Shown here: piece after piece, positions 7,714 through 16,735 of the stretch
How the letters are laid out: each line of letters opens with the position of its first letter
Numbering within the stretch: position 1 is the first letter of the stretch
Origin: Streptomyces sp. NBC_00670
GTDB lineage: Bacteria; Actinomycetota; Actinomycetes; Streptomycetales; Streptomycetaceae
Assembly (NCBI RefSeq): GCF_036226765.1
Contig: NZ_CP109017.1
Location: 7,503,001 to 7,567,000, forward strand
DNA: 64,000 bases
Reading direction: 5' to 3'
Position numbers and translations under genes: made by a program
The notes under the pieces: generated by a model
Told to the model about the DNA's origin: nothing
The model's database searches: none
The model's input: the letters and a program-made list of their open reading frames with translations, nothing else

Positions 7714-9228
7714 ATGTCCCTCGATCAACGTGCCCCCGCCGCCGGAGTCGTCGCCGATGCGCTCCCGGCTCCGGCGTCCGCCCGCCGGCAGGCACCGGGC
7801 CGGGCCGCGGCCGTCGTCGCCCTCGCGCCCGCACTGCTGACCCTGGCCGTGGGGCTCTGGGGCATCCGCAGACGGAACACCATGTGGGGGGACGAGGCCG
7901 TCACCCAACAGCTCGCGCAGCGCGACTGGTCGCAGATATGGCGCACCGTCCAGCACGTCGATCTGGTCCATGCCCTCTACTACGCCGTGATGCACGAGAT
8001 CTTCGCCCTCTTCGGCACGGGGCTGCCGGCCCTGCGACTGCCCTCGGTGCTGGCGACGGCCGTGGCGGCGGCCGGAGTCGGGATGCTGGGGCTGCGGCTG
8101 GCGGGCGCCCGGACCGGACTGTTGGCCGGGCTGGTGTTCCCGCTCCTCCCACAGGTGCAGAAGTACGCGCAGGAGGGCCGCTCCTACGCCATGGTCTGCG
8201 CCCTGGTCACCTGGGCCACCTACGCGCTCGTCGCCGGCGTCACGCACCGTGCCCGGTGGCGGTGGGCGGTCTACGGCTGTGTCATGCTCCTGGCCTGTCT
8301 CCTCCATGAGTTCGCGGTCCTCGCCCTGGTCGCCCACGGCGTCACACTGGCCGTCTCCCGTGTGCCGCGACCGGTGCTGCGGGCGTGGGCGGCGACGGCC
8401 GCCGGGGTGGTGGCCGGGCTGTTGCCCCTGGCCCTGTGCAGCACGGGGCAGTCGGGGCAGGTGTCGTGGATCGAGTCGCCGGTGCGGCTGCCCGGATTCC
8501 TGGCCATGGCGGCCGCGGGCATGGTCTGCGCCCTGGCGCCCGTGCGCGGGAGGGGGCCGGTACGGCTTCGCGCGCTGGCCGTGCCGATGACCGTGCTCCC
8601 GTGCTGTCTGCTGCTGACCGCCTCCCTGGTCAAGCCCCTCTTCGTCGACCGGTACGTGCTCTACAGCAACCTGGGCATCGCCCTGCTGCTGGGCGCCTGC
8701 GTGGACTGGGTGCACCGGCTGTGGCGCTCCTCGCGCGGTGCGTGGATACCGGTGGTCGCCGTGCTGGCCGCGGGTGCCGTGCTGGCCGCGCTCGTCCCGG
8801 CGAGTCTGTCGCTGCGGACGCCGCGCAGCCGGACCAACGACGTCACCGCCCTCGCCACCGCCGTCCGCGAGGCGGGCCGTCCCGGCGACGGACTGCTCTA
8901 CCTCTCCGGCAAGCACCGCCTCTGGACCGCCGCCTACCCCGAGGACACCCGCTCCCTGACCGACCTCGCCCTGGCCCGGGACCCCGTCTCCTCCGACACG
9001 CTCACCGGCGTCGAGCGCCCCGCCCGGGACATCGCGGCACGCATGCTGCGCTTCCACCGGATCGTCGTCGTCCGCGACCCGGCGGGCGCGCCCGTCCCGT
9101 CCGGCCCGCGGCAGGAAGCGAAGACGGACACCCTGCGCTGTCACTTCCGGGCGCGGGCGACGACCGGCGTCAGCGGGGCACGCGTCACCGTCTACGTCCG
9201 GCACACGCCTTCCCGGCACTGCGGTTGA
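7714..9228 (+). CDS. GT-C type membrane glycosyltransferase (GT39/ArnT-like)
   Basis: A 504-residue polytopic protein with about ten hydrophobic segments. The first extracytoplasmic loop carries an acidic WGDEAVT motif, the place where GT-C fold enzymes have their catalytic Asp-Glu. Aromatic and charged residues follow (HDLVHALYYAVMHE-like region), and YAQEGRSY lies in a later loop. Such enzymes move sugars from polyprenyl-phosphate carriers onto proteins or envelope glycans outside the membrane. The ATG at 7714 has GGAAGG about 12 bases upstream; an in-frame ATG at 7657 would add 19 residues but lacks a clear ribosome site. Donor and acceptor are unknown. Confidence 0.75.
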   Translation: MSLDQRAPAAGVVADALPAPASARRQAPGRAAAVVALAPALLTLAVGLWGIRRRNTMWGDEAVTQQLAQRDWSQIWRTVQHVDLVHALYYAVMHEIFALFGTGLPALRLPSVLATAVAAAGVGMLGLRLAGARTGLLAGLVFPLLPQVQKYAQEGRSYAMVCALVTWATYALVAGVTHRARWRWAVYGCVMLLACLLHEFAVLALVAHGVTLAVSRVPRPVLRAWAATAAGVVAGLLPLALCSTGQSGQVSWIESPVRLPGFLAMAAAGMVCALAPVRGRGPVRLRALAVPMTVLPCCLLLTASLVKPLFVDRYVLYSNLGIALLLGACVDWVHRLWRSSRGAWIPVVAVLAAGAVLAALVPASLSLRTPRSRTNDVTALATAVREAGRPGDGLLYLSGKHRLWTAAYPEDTRSLTDLALARDPVSSDTLTGVERPARDIAARMLRFHRIVVVRDPAGAPVPSGPRQEAKTDTLRCHFRARATTGVSGARVTVYVRHTPSRHCG

Positions 9229-9282
9229 GCGGGCACGACACGGTTGGGCCAACAATGCAGTTGAGGGGGGCGGACCTCATCG

Positions 9283-10617
9283 GTGAGGATCTTCGGCATG
9301 TTCTCGCGCAGAAGTCGCCGTCCGAAGAATCCGGAACTCCTCAAGGCGTGGTCGGCCCTCGACGAGGGTGACATCCCAGGTGCCCTGCGTCAGTTGCGAC
9401 AGGGCGCCGACGACCTGCCGCTCGACGAGCTGGCCCTCGTGGTCGCCCGGGCCGCCGGGAGCGCCGGCTTCGACGACTTGCGCACCGCCGCCGACGCCCT
9501 GAACGCCCGCCCCGAACGGACCCGCGCGCGCTACGACTTCGGGTACGCCTGCGTCGAGCGCGGCGTGCCCTACCTGGCGATACCCGCTCTGCGCGCGGCG
9601 CTGCGGCAGGCGCCGGACTCCGCGGGGATCCTGCGGGAACTGGTGTCGGCGTACGAGCGCGAGGGCCGGCACCGCGAGGCCGTCGAGGTGCTCACCGCGC
9701 ACGAGAGCGGGCTCGCCGACTGGCCGGACCGCTATCTGCTGGTCTTCAACGCCGTCATGGCCGGGGACCTCGCCCTGGCCCGCCGTCACGACGCGCGGCT
9801 GCCGGATCCGCAGGACGCGGTGTGGCTGCCCGCGCGGGCCCGCCAGCGCGCGCTGCTGGAGCGGGCGGCCAAGGCCGGGGAGGTGAGCCCGCTGGACGCC
9901 GGTGATCTGCGGGGATGGCAGTACGTCATCGGCGGCACCGTGCTCACCACCCTGTCCCCGTACGGGTTCGACGCGGGGATGACCGGGCGGTTCGCCTGGC
10001 TCCAGGACAGCCACGACCAGTGCCTGCGCGGACTGACGCGGCTGAAGGCGGTCCTCGACGCCGCCGGGGCGCACCCCACGTCGGTGTCCCTGCTGCCCGA
10101 CCGCGGCAGCCGCATCCTCGGCCTCGCGGCGGCCCGGCTGCTGGACCTGCCGGCAAAGCCCTTCGCGCCCGACCGCGAGGACACGATCGTCGTCGCCTAC
10201 GACCTGAACGAGGTGGCCGGTGCGGACCAGGGCCCGGAGATCCTCGGCCGGCTCCTCGAACGGACGCCGGGCCAGATCCTGCACGAGCACGCGAGCAACT
10301 GGACCGACCCGCCGGTGGTCACCGCCGACAGCGTCACCGTGCTGCACCAGTCGGTGACGGCGCCCTGGGAGGCGCGTATGCGCGTCGGAGAGAACGGCGA
10401 GGTGGAGCGCGGTGCGCCCGACGGCAGGCCGGAGGAGGAGATCGCCGCGGACGTCCTGGCCGCCGACGCCGCGCCCGACGAGGGGGACGGCGCGACGCCC
10501 GCCGACCCGCTCGAAGGGCTGACCGGCTTCGTCTCCGCGGTCCGCGACACCTGGCTGCGGGGCGACAGGGCGGGCCTGTCGTCGGCGGGTCCGGTGCCGA
10601 GTTCGCGCTTTCTGTGA
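9283..10617 (+). CDS. TPR-repeat protein of unknown function
   Basis: A 444-residue soluble protein. Residues 20-200 are helical repeats of tetratricopeptide type (for example RTRARYDFGYACVERG ... AIPALRAALRQAPDSAGI), which normally bind partner proteins. The C-terminal half holds a conserved-looking but unassigned domain (GWQYVIGGTVLTTLSPYG) and a tail rich in Asp/Glu/Ala. The start is GTG at 9283 with a G-rich run about 12 bases upstream; an in-frame ATG at 9298 is an alternative. It stands alone, 54 bp after the glycosyltransferase, and may be co-transcribed with it. I do not recognise a specific function. Confidence 0.7.
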   Translation: MRIFGMFSRRSRRPKNPELLKAWSALDEGDIPGALRQLRQGADDLPLDELALVVARAAGSAGFDDLRTAADALNARPERTRARYDFGYACVERGVPYLAIPALRAALRQAPDSAGILRELVSAYEREGRHREAVEVLTAHESGLADWPDRYLLVFNAVMAGDLALARRHDARLPDPQDAVWLPARARQRALLERAAKAGEVSPLDAGDLRGWQYVIGGTVLTTLSPYGFDAGMTGRFAWLQDSHDQCLRGLTRLKAVLDAAGAHPTSVSLLPDRGSRILGLAAARLLDLPAKPFAPDREDTIVVAYDLNEVAGADQGPEILGRLLERTPGQILHEHASNWTDPPVVTADSVTVLHQSVTAPWEARMRVGENGEVERGAPDGRPEEEIAADVLAADAAPDEGDGATPADPLEGLTGFVSAVRDTWLRGDRAGLSSAGPVPSSRFL

Positions 10618-10794
10618 CGTCCTTACCGGCGGTGGCACGCGCGGGGTGGTCCGGGCAGGGAGCCGAGAAGCTCAGCCTGGGCCGTGCCATGCGGTCCGCC
10701 ACGGACCGCGTGGACAACAACCCCGTGGGGTGGCTGCTGGAAGCCCAGCAGCCACTGGTCGGACAGCCGCTGGTCGTACGCGCCGGGCGCGCGC

Positions 10795-11375
10795 TCAGTC
10801 GGTCGCGGACCGGCCCAGGAGTGCCGTGCCGCACCAGTTCTGCCGGCCGAGGTGGTCGAGCATGGCCGCCTCCGCCGGGCCCGGACCGCGCCGCCCGCCG
10901 ACAAGGACGGGCTCGGTCGGGGACGGCCGGAGCGGGCAGGCCAGGTCCTCCAGGCGCAGGGCACCGCCGCCGGCGAGAAGCGGGTGCCCCTTCGGCAGGA
11001 CGGCGACGCAGGCCTCCTCGCCCAGCGTGTGGACGTCGAAGGCGCACCCGGCGGGGAGACGGTGCACGAGGAACATGTCGAGGGTTCCCTGACGGAGCAG
11101 CCGTTCCAGCTCCGCGGGGTCGGGCTCCTCGTAGAGGGTCACCTGCAACTGGGGGTGACGGGCGCGCCGTTGCCCCAGCACGTGGGGCAACTGGTGTGCT
11201 CCCAGGCCCATGTGGACGGCCATGAAGAGCTCGCCCGCCAGCTCCCCGTCGGCGGCGCGGACGGCCGTGACGGCACGCCGGGACGCGGTCGTCGCGATCT
11301 TCGCCTCTTCGAGGAACGCCCGCCCTGCCATGGTCACCGTCACCCCGCTCGGGGTGCGGGTGCCTCTATGCGAGG
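10795..11375 (-). pseudogene. LysR-family regulator relic, HTH deleted
   Basis: The minus-strand frame holds a nearly whole LysR effector domain: AGRAFLEEAKIATTASRRAV (linker helix), AVHMGLGAHQLPHVLGQ, DMFLVHRLPAG and VAVLPKGHPL. No helix-turn-helix lies upstream; the frame runs into a short tandem repeat near 11393. About 75 N-terminal residues are missing. Opposite the break sits a truncated SDR, so one deletion probably removed the divergent promoter and both 5' ends. Confidence 0.8.
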
Positions 11376-11392
11376 CCGCTCCTACCGTGGTG

Positions 11393-11437
11393 CACGTCCA
11401 GCACGTCCAGCACGTCCAGCACGGCCAGCACGGCCAC
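11393..11437. repeat. 9-bp tandem repeat, five units
   Basis: Five 9-bp units: three exact CACGTCCAG followed by CACGGCCAG and CACGGCCAC. The repeat lies exactly between the broken 5' ends of the LysR and SDR relics and may mark the deletion junction. Confidence 0.8.
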
Positions 11438-11494
11438 GCGGGCCGGAAAGCCGCCGACCGATCTCGGCGTGCGCGTCAGAGACCTCTTCCAGGC

Positions 11495-11740
11495 TGGGCC
11501 GCGGAGTGGGGCCAGTACGGCATTCGCGTCAACGCGGTGGCCCCCGGCAACGTGAGCAGCGACAACGTGGTCGACTTCATCGGCGCCGACCGGTTCACGA
11601 CCTGGTCCGGGGGCAATCCGCTCAAGCGCAACGCTACACCCGAGGAACTCGCCGAGGTCATCACGTTCGTGCCGAGCGAGCGCGCCGGCTTCGTCACCGG
11701 CAAGGTCTTCGTGGCCGACGGCGGCCGCCTCGCCGTCTGA
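11495..11740 (+). pseudogene. SDR C-terminal relic
   Basis: The last 81 residues of a short-chain dehydrogenase remain, from WAAEWGQYGIRVNAVAPG through the C-terminal FVTGKVFVADGGRLAV. The Rossmann glycine motif and the Ser-Tyr-Lys catalytic residues are absent. A perfect hairpin follows 20 bp after the stop, so the 3' end and its terminator are preserved while the 5' end is gone. It lies head-to-head with the LysR relic. Confidence 0.8.
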
Positions 11741-11760
11741 ACGACACGGCACCCACCAAA

Positions 11761-11796
11761 ACCTCCGGCCGCCTGTCCCCGCGAGCGGCCGGAGGT
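11761..11796 (+). terminator. Perfect 12-bp stem-loop after SDR relic
   Basis: ACCTCCGGCCGC at 11761-11772 pairs perfectly with 11785-11796 around a 12-base loop. There is no U-run, as is usual for actinomycete terminators. It ends the former SDR transcript. Confidence 0.7.
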
Positions 11797-11904
11797 CCTG
11801 GTGAACGCCCGGCGGCGGCTACGGAGAACGAAAAGCGGGCAGGCTTCATCGATCAGGAACGAGCACCAACGATCGCGGGCCGTACCGGTAGGAGGCAGTA
11901 CCCG

Positions 11905-12807
11905 ATGAGCACCACCCCGTGCGAGGCCGGGCGAGACGAGGCCGGCGAGATCCGCGGCTTCTGGACCGGGCTGGGTCTGCCCGGGCTGATCGACGTCCAC
12001 ACCCACTTCATGCCCGAGCGGGTCCTGCACAAGGTCTGGGACTACTTCGACACCAGCGGCCCTCTGATCGGCGGTCTGGCCTGGCCCATCACCTACCGGC
12101 GGGAGGAGGCCGAACGTGCCGCGCTGCTGCGCGACTTCGGCGTGCGGGCCTTCACGTCCATGCTCTATCCGCACAAGCCCGGCATGGCCCGGTGGCTGAA
12201 CGACTGGGCGGCCGACTTCGCCCGCCGTACCCCCGACTGCCTGCACACCGCCACCCTCCACCCCGAACCCGACACCGCCGCCTACGTCCACGAGGCCATC
12301 GAAGCCGGCGCCCGGATCTTCAAGGCCCACGTCCAGGTGGGCGGTTACGACCCGGCCGACGAACGCCTCCAACCGGCATGGGGGCTGCTGGCCGAGACCG
12401 GGACTCCCGTGGTCATGCACTGCGGTTCCGGACCCGCGCCCGGCAAGCACACCGGCCCCGAACCCGTCGCCCGCGTCCTCGCCCGCCACCCCCGACTGCG
12501 CCTGATCGTCGCCCACATGGGCATGCCCGAGTACGAGGACTTCCTCGACCTCGCCGAACGCCACGACCAGGTCCGCCTCGACACGACGATGGCGTTCACC
12601 GACTTCACCGAGGGCTTCATGCCCTTCCCCCACAAGGCCCTGCCCCGCCTCGCCGCCCTCGGCGACCGCATCCTGCTCGGCACCGACTTCCCCAACATCC
12701 CCTACCCCTACCTCCACCAACTCCAGTCTTTGGAACGGCTGGGTCTCGGCGACGACTGGCTAAGAGCCGTGTGCCACGACAACGCGGCCGACCTGTTCCA
12801 CCTCTGA
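11905..12807 (+). CDS. Amidohydrolase family 2 (TIM-barrel metal hydrolase/decarboxylase)
   Basis: A 300-residue protein. The N-terminal metal motif H-x-H appears in IDVHTHFMPE, a further histidine in VVMHCGSG, another in LIVAHMGMPEYEDF and the catalytic Asp in LLGTDFPN. This set is that of the Amidohydro_2 group (ACMS decarboxylase and 4-oxalomesaconate hydratase relatives), which hydrolyse or decarboxylate small cyclic or aromatic acids with a metal ion. GGAGG sits 9 bases before the ATG at 11905, a strong ribosome site. It stands among decayed genes but is itself intact. The substrate is unknown. Confidence 0.85.
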   Translation: MSTTPCEAGRDEAGEIRGFWTGLGLPGLIDVHTHFMPERVLHKVWDYFDTSGPLIGGLAWPITYRREEAERAALLRDFGVRAFTSMLYPHKPGMARWLNDWAADFARRTPDCLHTATLHPEPDTAAYVHEAIEAGARIFKAHVQVGGYDPADERLQPAWGLLAETGTPVVMHCGSGPAPGKHTGPEPVARVLARHPRLRLIVAHMGMPEYEDFLDLAERHDQVRLDTTMAFTDFTEGFMPFPHKALPRLAALGDRILLGTDFPNIPYPYLHQLQSLERLGLGDDWLRAVCHDNAADLFHL

Positions 12808-12923
12808 CAGCGGCCGCCGCGCGGCCGTCATGGCTCGGTCGGTGGGGCGCCACCGCGGGATGCGAGGTGTCCGGTCGTCCGCTCCGACGCGGCACCGATG
12901 CCCTGCGACCGCGCGACTCGCGG

Positions 12924-13346
12924 TTACCGGGCCGCGACCGATCGCGGCAGCACGGTCGTCGTCCGGCCGAGGCCGATGAGCGCGAGCAGTTGCGCGAGGC
13001 CTTCGACGCCGTGCTCGCCGATGTCGCGCTCCACCCGTTCGTGGACGTCCGCCGGGGCGACCGCGAGGTCGGCGAGCCGTACCCGGCCGGCTCCGGCAAG
13101 CGGATGGCCGGCGGGCAGCGCCGCCACGTACGGTTCCACCGCCGGCCGCACAGGCGCACGTCGACCGGCCCGGTCTCGGGCTCGGCGGCCACCGCGGCGA
13201 CGAGGGGTTCGAGCAGGCCCCTCCAGGGCGGGTCGCGCATGGGTCAGCAGTACCGCGCCGGGTTCGGTCAGCTCCACCACGCGTGTGGACCACTCCAGGA
13301 GGCGTACGCCGAGCTCGCGCTCAAGGGTGCGGATCGCCCGGCATCA
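12924..13346 (-). pseudogene. LysR-family regulator relic, frameshifted
   Basis: The minus strand reads IRTLERELGVRLLEWSTRVV and ELTEPGAVLLTHARPALEG, the end of a LysR HTH and its linker helix. Effector-domain pieces follow in shifted frames (LLEPLVAAVAAEPETGPVDV, then YVAALPAGHPLAGAGRVRLA and the tail LLALIGLGRTTTVLP). The recognition helix upstream is lost behind an in-frame stop. At least two frame changes are needed. It lies divergent to a broken quinone oxidoreductase. Confidence 0.7.
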
Positions 13347-13463
13347 GGATTGCTGCCTTTTCGTTCCCAATGGCTGCCGGACCGGTCGTTCCCCCGCGTC
13401 TCGCCCTGACCGCACGCTGGTGTCGCCGCGGGACGAACGGCCCACGGCGGAACGGAGAGAGAC

Positions 13464-14165
13464 GTGCGAGCCCTCAGCATCGAGCGCTTCGGCGACACCC
13501 CGCAACTCAGCGAGCTGCCCGGGCCCGAACCCGGCCCCGGCCGGATACAGGTCGCCATCGAGGCGGCGGCAATCAACCCGCTGGCCCGCGCTGCCGACCG
13601 CCGGCATGACCGCGCTCGGCGCGATCGAGCACACACAGGTGCCCGAGGGCGGCACGCTCCTCGTCATCGGCGCCACGGGAGGCGTCGGCACGTTCGCCGT
13701 GCAGGCCGCGGCAGCCCGCGGAATCCGAACCCTCGCCACGGCGTCCGCCCAGCACGCCGACCAGGTACGCGCCTCGGCGCCACCGGAATCGTCGACCGCG
13801 CGGCGCGGCCCCTCGACCGGGCTCTGCGCCGGCTCGCCCCCGAGGGCCTCGACGCGGTCCTCGACCTCGTCGGCGACCGCTCACTCACCAGCGGCCTGGC
13901 CGGCATGGTGAAGGACGGCGGTGTACTGCTGTCGACCGCCTTCGGTCTCGACGACCAACTCATGGCCGACGCACGCATCCAGGCCGCGCACTACTCGCTC
14001 GACCGCAAGCCCGGGCGACTCGGCGAACTCATGGAACTCGTCACCGCAGGCAGCATCCGGCCTGTCATCGGCACGACGCTTCCCCTCTCGGAAGTACCAC
14101 GAGCCCTCACCGGCGACCTCCCGGCCGCGCGGCTGCGCGGCAGGACCGTGCTGCAGGTCCGCTGA
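13464..14165 (+). pseudogene. Quinone oxidoreductase-type MDR relic (internal deletion, frameshifts)
   Basis: The frame starts MRALSIERFGDTPQLSELPG, the usual N-terminus of zinc-free MDR quinone reductases, and ends normally with LPLSEVPRALTGDLPAARLR to a TGA at 14165. The middle is damaged: the NADPH motif GATGGVGTFAVQAAA lies in another frame (about 13600-13790), and the stretch between INPLA and the cofactor domain is shortened by roughly 60-90 residues. Two frame changes would be needed. The start and 3' end look normal, so decay is recent. Confidence 0.75.
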
Positions 14166-14178
14166 GCCAGGAACGGGA

Positions 14179-14793
14179 TCAGGACCCGGACGCGTTGGTG
14201 AGTTCGGGAATGGTGCGGGCCTTGATGATGCCTTCGACGCCGTGGAGGAAGGTGTCGGAGATGAGCTTCGGGTCGAAGAGGCAGCCGGCGGACATGGCGC
14301 CGTCGCGCAGCATGACGAAATGACGGCCGGCGGCGTCGGCCGTCGCCTCGCTGGTCTGGGCCAGCAGTTCGGTGACGGTGTTGAGGAACCACTGCCGGTG
14401 GGCGAGGACGGCCTGGTGGATCGGGTGCGTGGGATCGGAGTATTCGGCGGCCGCGTTGAGGAAGGCGCAGCCGCGGAACCCGGTGGACTGGATTCCTTCG
14501 GTGATCGTCTTGGCCACGGCCCGCACCTGGTCGGTCGGGGACGCGCTGCTCGCCCGAGCGGCCTCGACCTGCTCCCGTATGGCCCGGTCGGCCTGGTCGA
14601 GGTAGGCCAGGACGAGGTCTTCCTTGCTCGCGAAGTGCCGGTAGAGGGTGGCTCGAGTCACCTTCGCCTCGGCGACGATCCGGTCGATGCCGACGGAGTG
14701 GATGCCCTCGGCGTAGAAGATCCGGGTCGCCGTGTCGAGCAACCGCGCCCTCGCCACGGATACGGTGCCGCCGCCTTCAGTACTCCGACTCAT
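14179..14793 (-). CDS. TetR-family regulator
   Basis: A 204-residue repressor. The N-terminal HTH reads RIFYAEGIHSVGIDRIVAEA then KVTRATLYRHFASKEDLVLA. The C-terminal ligand/dimer domain begins near residue 90 and contains GCAFLNAAAEYSDPTHPIHQ, typical of the group that regulates small redox or membrane genes. The ATG at 14793 has AAGGTGG upstream; a GTG at 14802 is an alternative. An operator-like site lies just upstream at 14812-14829, and the same sequence occurs twice in front of the membrane operon at 17.25 kb, so this protein probably controls itself and that operon. Confidence 0.88.
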   Translation of the reverse strand: MSRSTEGGGTVSVARARLLDTATRIFYAEGIHSVGIDRIVAEAKVTRATLYRHFASKEDLVLAYLDQADRAIREQVEAARASSASPTDQVRAVAKTITEGIQSTGFRGCAFLNAAAEYSDPTHPIHQAVLAHRQWFLNTVTELLAQTSEATADAAGRHFVMLRDGAMSAGCLFDPKLISDTFLHGVEGIIKARTIPELTNASGS

Positions 14794-14811
14794 GCCCGCC
14801 ACCTTACCAAA

Positions 14812-14829
14812 CGGTAGAACGTTCAGTCT
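14812..14829. promoter_or_regulatory. TetR operator candidate (copy 1 of 3)
   Basis: The core GAACGTTC at 14817-14824 is followed by AGTCTTGA. The 18-base run GAACGTTCAGTCTTGAGC matches 15 of 18 bases of a site at 17153-17170. It lies 19 bp before the TetR start, fitting autoregulation. Confidence 0.6.
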
Positions 14830-14836
14830 TGAGCGG

Positions 14837-15490
14837 TCACGCCGACGCTGCCGGCCACCGGCCCAGCCGGTGCAGGGCTCCGCTGGTCGCCAGGGACGCC
14901 ACGTCGTCCACGTACCGGTCCAGGTCGTCCGGCCATACGGACGCCGGTTGCAGCAGGAGCAGGGAGACGGCGCCGTGCAGGCAGGCGCAGACGGCGCGGG
15001 TCAGCGCCGTCACCTCGCTGTCCGGCACACCGTCGTCCGCCGTCCTGCGCACCGCGTGCCGCAGGCTGCGGAAGCAGGCGTCCGCCACCCGGGCCGTGGC
15101 CTCCGTCGCAGGTCCGGAGGCGACGAGCCGGTAGCGGAGCGGATGGTCGAGGCCGAACCTGACGTAGGCGACGCAGCGGTTCTTGAGATCGCCGGCGGGG
15201 TCCGTCGCGGTCGAGCCGGCATCCGTCATATAGGTGTCGAGCCGGTCCCAGACGCGGAGGCAGACGGTGCTCAGCAGGGCCGAGCGGTCGGCGAAGTGGA
15301 GATACACGGCGGGGTTGCTGACGCCCACCCGCTGCGCCACGGCGCGGATGGTGACGGCACTCTCCCCCGACGTGTCGAGCAGGGTCTCCGCGGCGTCGAG
15401 AATCTCCTCGTACAGCCTGCCTCCCTCGCCGCGCCGGGCCCGTGGACGGCGCCGTGGGCGAGGGGGGCCGGAGTCACCGGATCCGGTCAT
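14837..15490 (-). CDS. TetR-family regulator
   Basis: A 217-residue TetR protein. After a basic Pro/Arg-rich leader the HTH reads ILDAAETLLDTSGESAVTIR and AVAQRVGVSNPAVYLHFADR. The C-terminal domain (AYVRFGLDHPLRYRLVASGP) is of the type seen in many actinomycete repressors of unknown ligand. Its ATG at 15490 overlaps the stop of the upstream thioesterase gene by one base (TGATG), so the two were translationally coupled. An inverted repeat before the thioesterase (15906-15926) is a candidate operator. Confidence 0.88.
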   Translation of the reverse strand: MTGSGDSGPPRPRRRPRARRGEGGRLYEEILDAAETLLDTSGESAVTIRAVAQRVGVSNPAVYLHFADRSALLSTVCLRVWDRLDTYMTDAGSTATDPAGDLKNRCVAYVRFGLDHPLRYRLVASGPATEATARVADACFRSLRHAVRRTADDGVPDSEVTALTRAVCACLHGAVSLLLLQPASVWPDDLDRYVDDVASLATSGALHRLGRWPAASA

Positions 15491-15893
15491 CAGGGCCTCT
15501 TGAGCGCGACGAGCTGGGTGACGCGTGTGCACAGACGGCCCTGGTCGTCGTGGATGTCCACGTCGACCGTCACGGTCGATCTGCCGACGTGCAGGGGGCG
15601 TGCCGTCGCGAACGCCCCGGCGCCGAGCACCGGGCGGAGGAAGTGCGTGCCGGACTCCATGGTCGCCGGGACCGGCACGGCGCCCTCCCCGCCGTTGAGC
15701 GCCGCGCAGACGCGGCGGCCACATCGGCCAGCCCCATCAGCGCCCCGCCGTGCATCGCCCCGCCGCCGGTCGACAGCGCGACGGCGTGACCGAGACGCGC
15801 CTCCACCAACTCGGCTTCCAGTCTTCCGAATGCGACTCCCAGGGTCTTGGCGTACGGAGCCAGCGCGTAGATGTCGGCCGCGGTGATGGGCAT
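15490..15893 (-). pseudogene. PaaI-type hotdog thioesterase, one frameshift
   Basis: The first frame gives MPITAADIYALAPYAKTLGV ... GHAVALSTGGGAMHGGALMGLADV, a hotdog fold with the HGGALM-type active-site region. After a frame change near 15712 the sequence continues VCAALNGGEGAVPVPATMES ... STVTVDVDIHDDQGRLCTRV and ends at a TGA at 15490. A single indel separates a full-length 135-residue enzyme from the present state. AGGAGG lies 8 bases before the ATG at 15893. It should hydrolyse acyl-CoA thioesters if the frameshift is a sequencing error. Confidence 0.75.
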
Positions 15894-15905
15894 GGGGAAG
15901 CCTCC

Positions 15906-15926
15906 TGACTTGACGGCGTTAAGTCA
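15906..15926. promoter_or_regulatory. Inverted repeat upstream of thioesterase-TetR operon
   Basis: TGACTT at 15906-15911 and AAGTCA at 15921-15926 form 6-bp arms around 9 bases, just before the thioesterase start at 15893. It is a likely operator for the coupled TetR. Confidence 0.45.
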
Positions 15927-16213
15927 ACAGCATCAAGTCCTCCCGGACACCCCTTCGGCACCGCCGGGCCGCGCGGCGCCGGCCGGGGACGGTGCGTCCG
16001 CCCCGTGCACCGTGTACGGTCCCGTGGACCAGCGCCACCGGCATCGGCGCGGGCGAGACGTCCGCCGCCAGGAAGTTCCAGGTCGGCCGCGCCCGCGTCG
16101 TGTGCGCGGTCGTCGTGTGCGCGGTCGAGGAGCTCTCCGAAGACCTCGTTGAGCCGGCGCTTGAGCACGGTGATGGGTGACACGGGAGGACCTGCTGCCG
16201 CCGATCTGCGGGC
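15927..16213. other. No confident gene
   Basis: All three minus-strand frames show short coding-like patches (such as VSPITVLKRRLNEVFGELL from about 16183, and NFLAADVSPAPMPVALVHG in another frame). They join into no recognisable protein. This is probably the decayed remainder of a gene. Confidence 0.4.
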
Positions 16214-16437
16214 TCAGTCCCGCACGCACTCCTCGATCAGGGCCGCGACGCGGCTCGTCGCCGGGGAGACGCGGTCCGTGCGGCGGGCCAGGAGGAGGCC
16301 GACCGTCTCGGCGTCCGTCAGCGGCACATAGGTCACGCCCTCCAGGCTGAGGCTCCGCACCGACCGCGGGACGACCGCCACACCGTGCCCCGCCGCGACG
16401 AACACGACCAGGGTCGCCGTCTCGCTGACCTCCACCA
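16214..16437 (-). pseudogene. LysR effector-domain tail (5' truncated)
   Basis: Only the last 75 residues of a LysR regulator remain: VEVSETATLVVFVAAGHGVA and VVPRSVRSLSLEGVTYVPLT ... RVAALIEECVRD before the stop. The sequence breaks at about 16437, where the coding strand switches and a CoA-transferase fragment begins in the opposite direction. The HTH and first effector lobe are gone. Confidence 0.8.
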
Positions 16438-16735
16438 GGCGGGCACCCTGCTGGCCGAGGGCAAGGAGACGCGCGAGATCGACGGACGCACCCACGTCCT
16501 GGAGTACCCGATCACGGCCGACGCGGCGCTCATCGGCGCCCAGCGTGCCGACCGCATGGGCAACCTCGTCTACCGCAGGACCGCGCGCAACTTCGGCCCG
16601 GTCATGGCGACCGCGGTGGCCACGGTGATCGCGCGGGTCCGCGAGATCGTCGAGACCGGCGCGCTCGACCCCGAGACCGTCGTCACCCCGAGCATCTACG
16701 TCGACCGAGTGGTACCGGAGGGGGAGCGGGCATGA
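16438..16735 (+). pseudogene. 3-oxoacid CoA-transferase subunit A relic (5' truncated)
   Basis: The frame from 16442 gives GTLLAEGKETREIDGRTHVL ... ADRMGNLVYRRTARNFGPVM and ends normally at TGA 16735. This is the C-terminal third of subunit A of succinyl-CoA/3-ketoacid CoA-transferases. No start and no N-terminal glycine-rich loop remain. The stop overlaps the subunit B start by 4 bp (ATGA), the normal operon arrangement. It lies head-to-head with the LysR tail, so both lost their 5' ends. Confidence 0.82.

Noticed and set aside
11393..11437. Possible CRISPR array
   Set aside because: The units are only 9 bp with no spacers. The 15-bp, 32-bp and other 9-bp arrays also lack spacers, and no cas gene is present.
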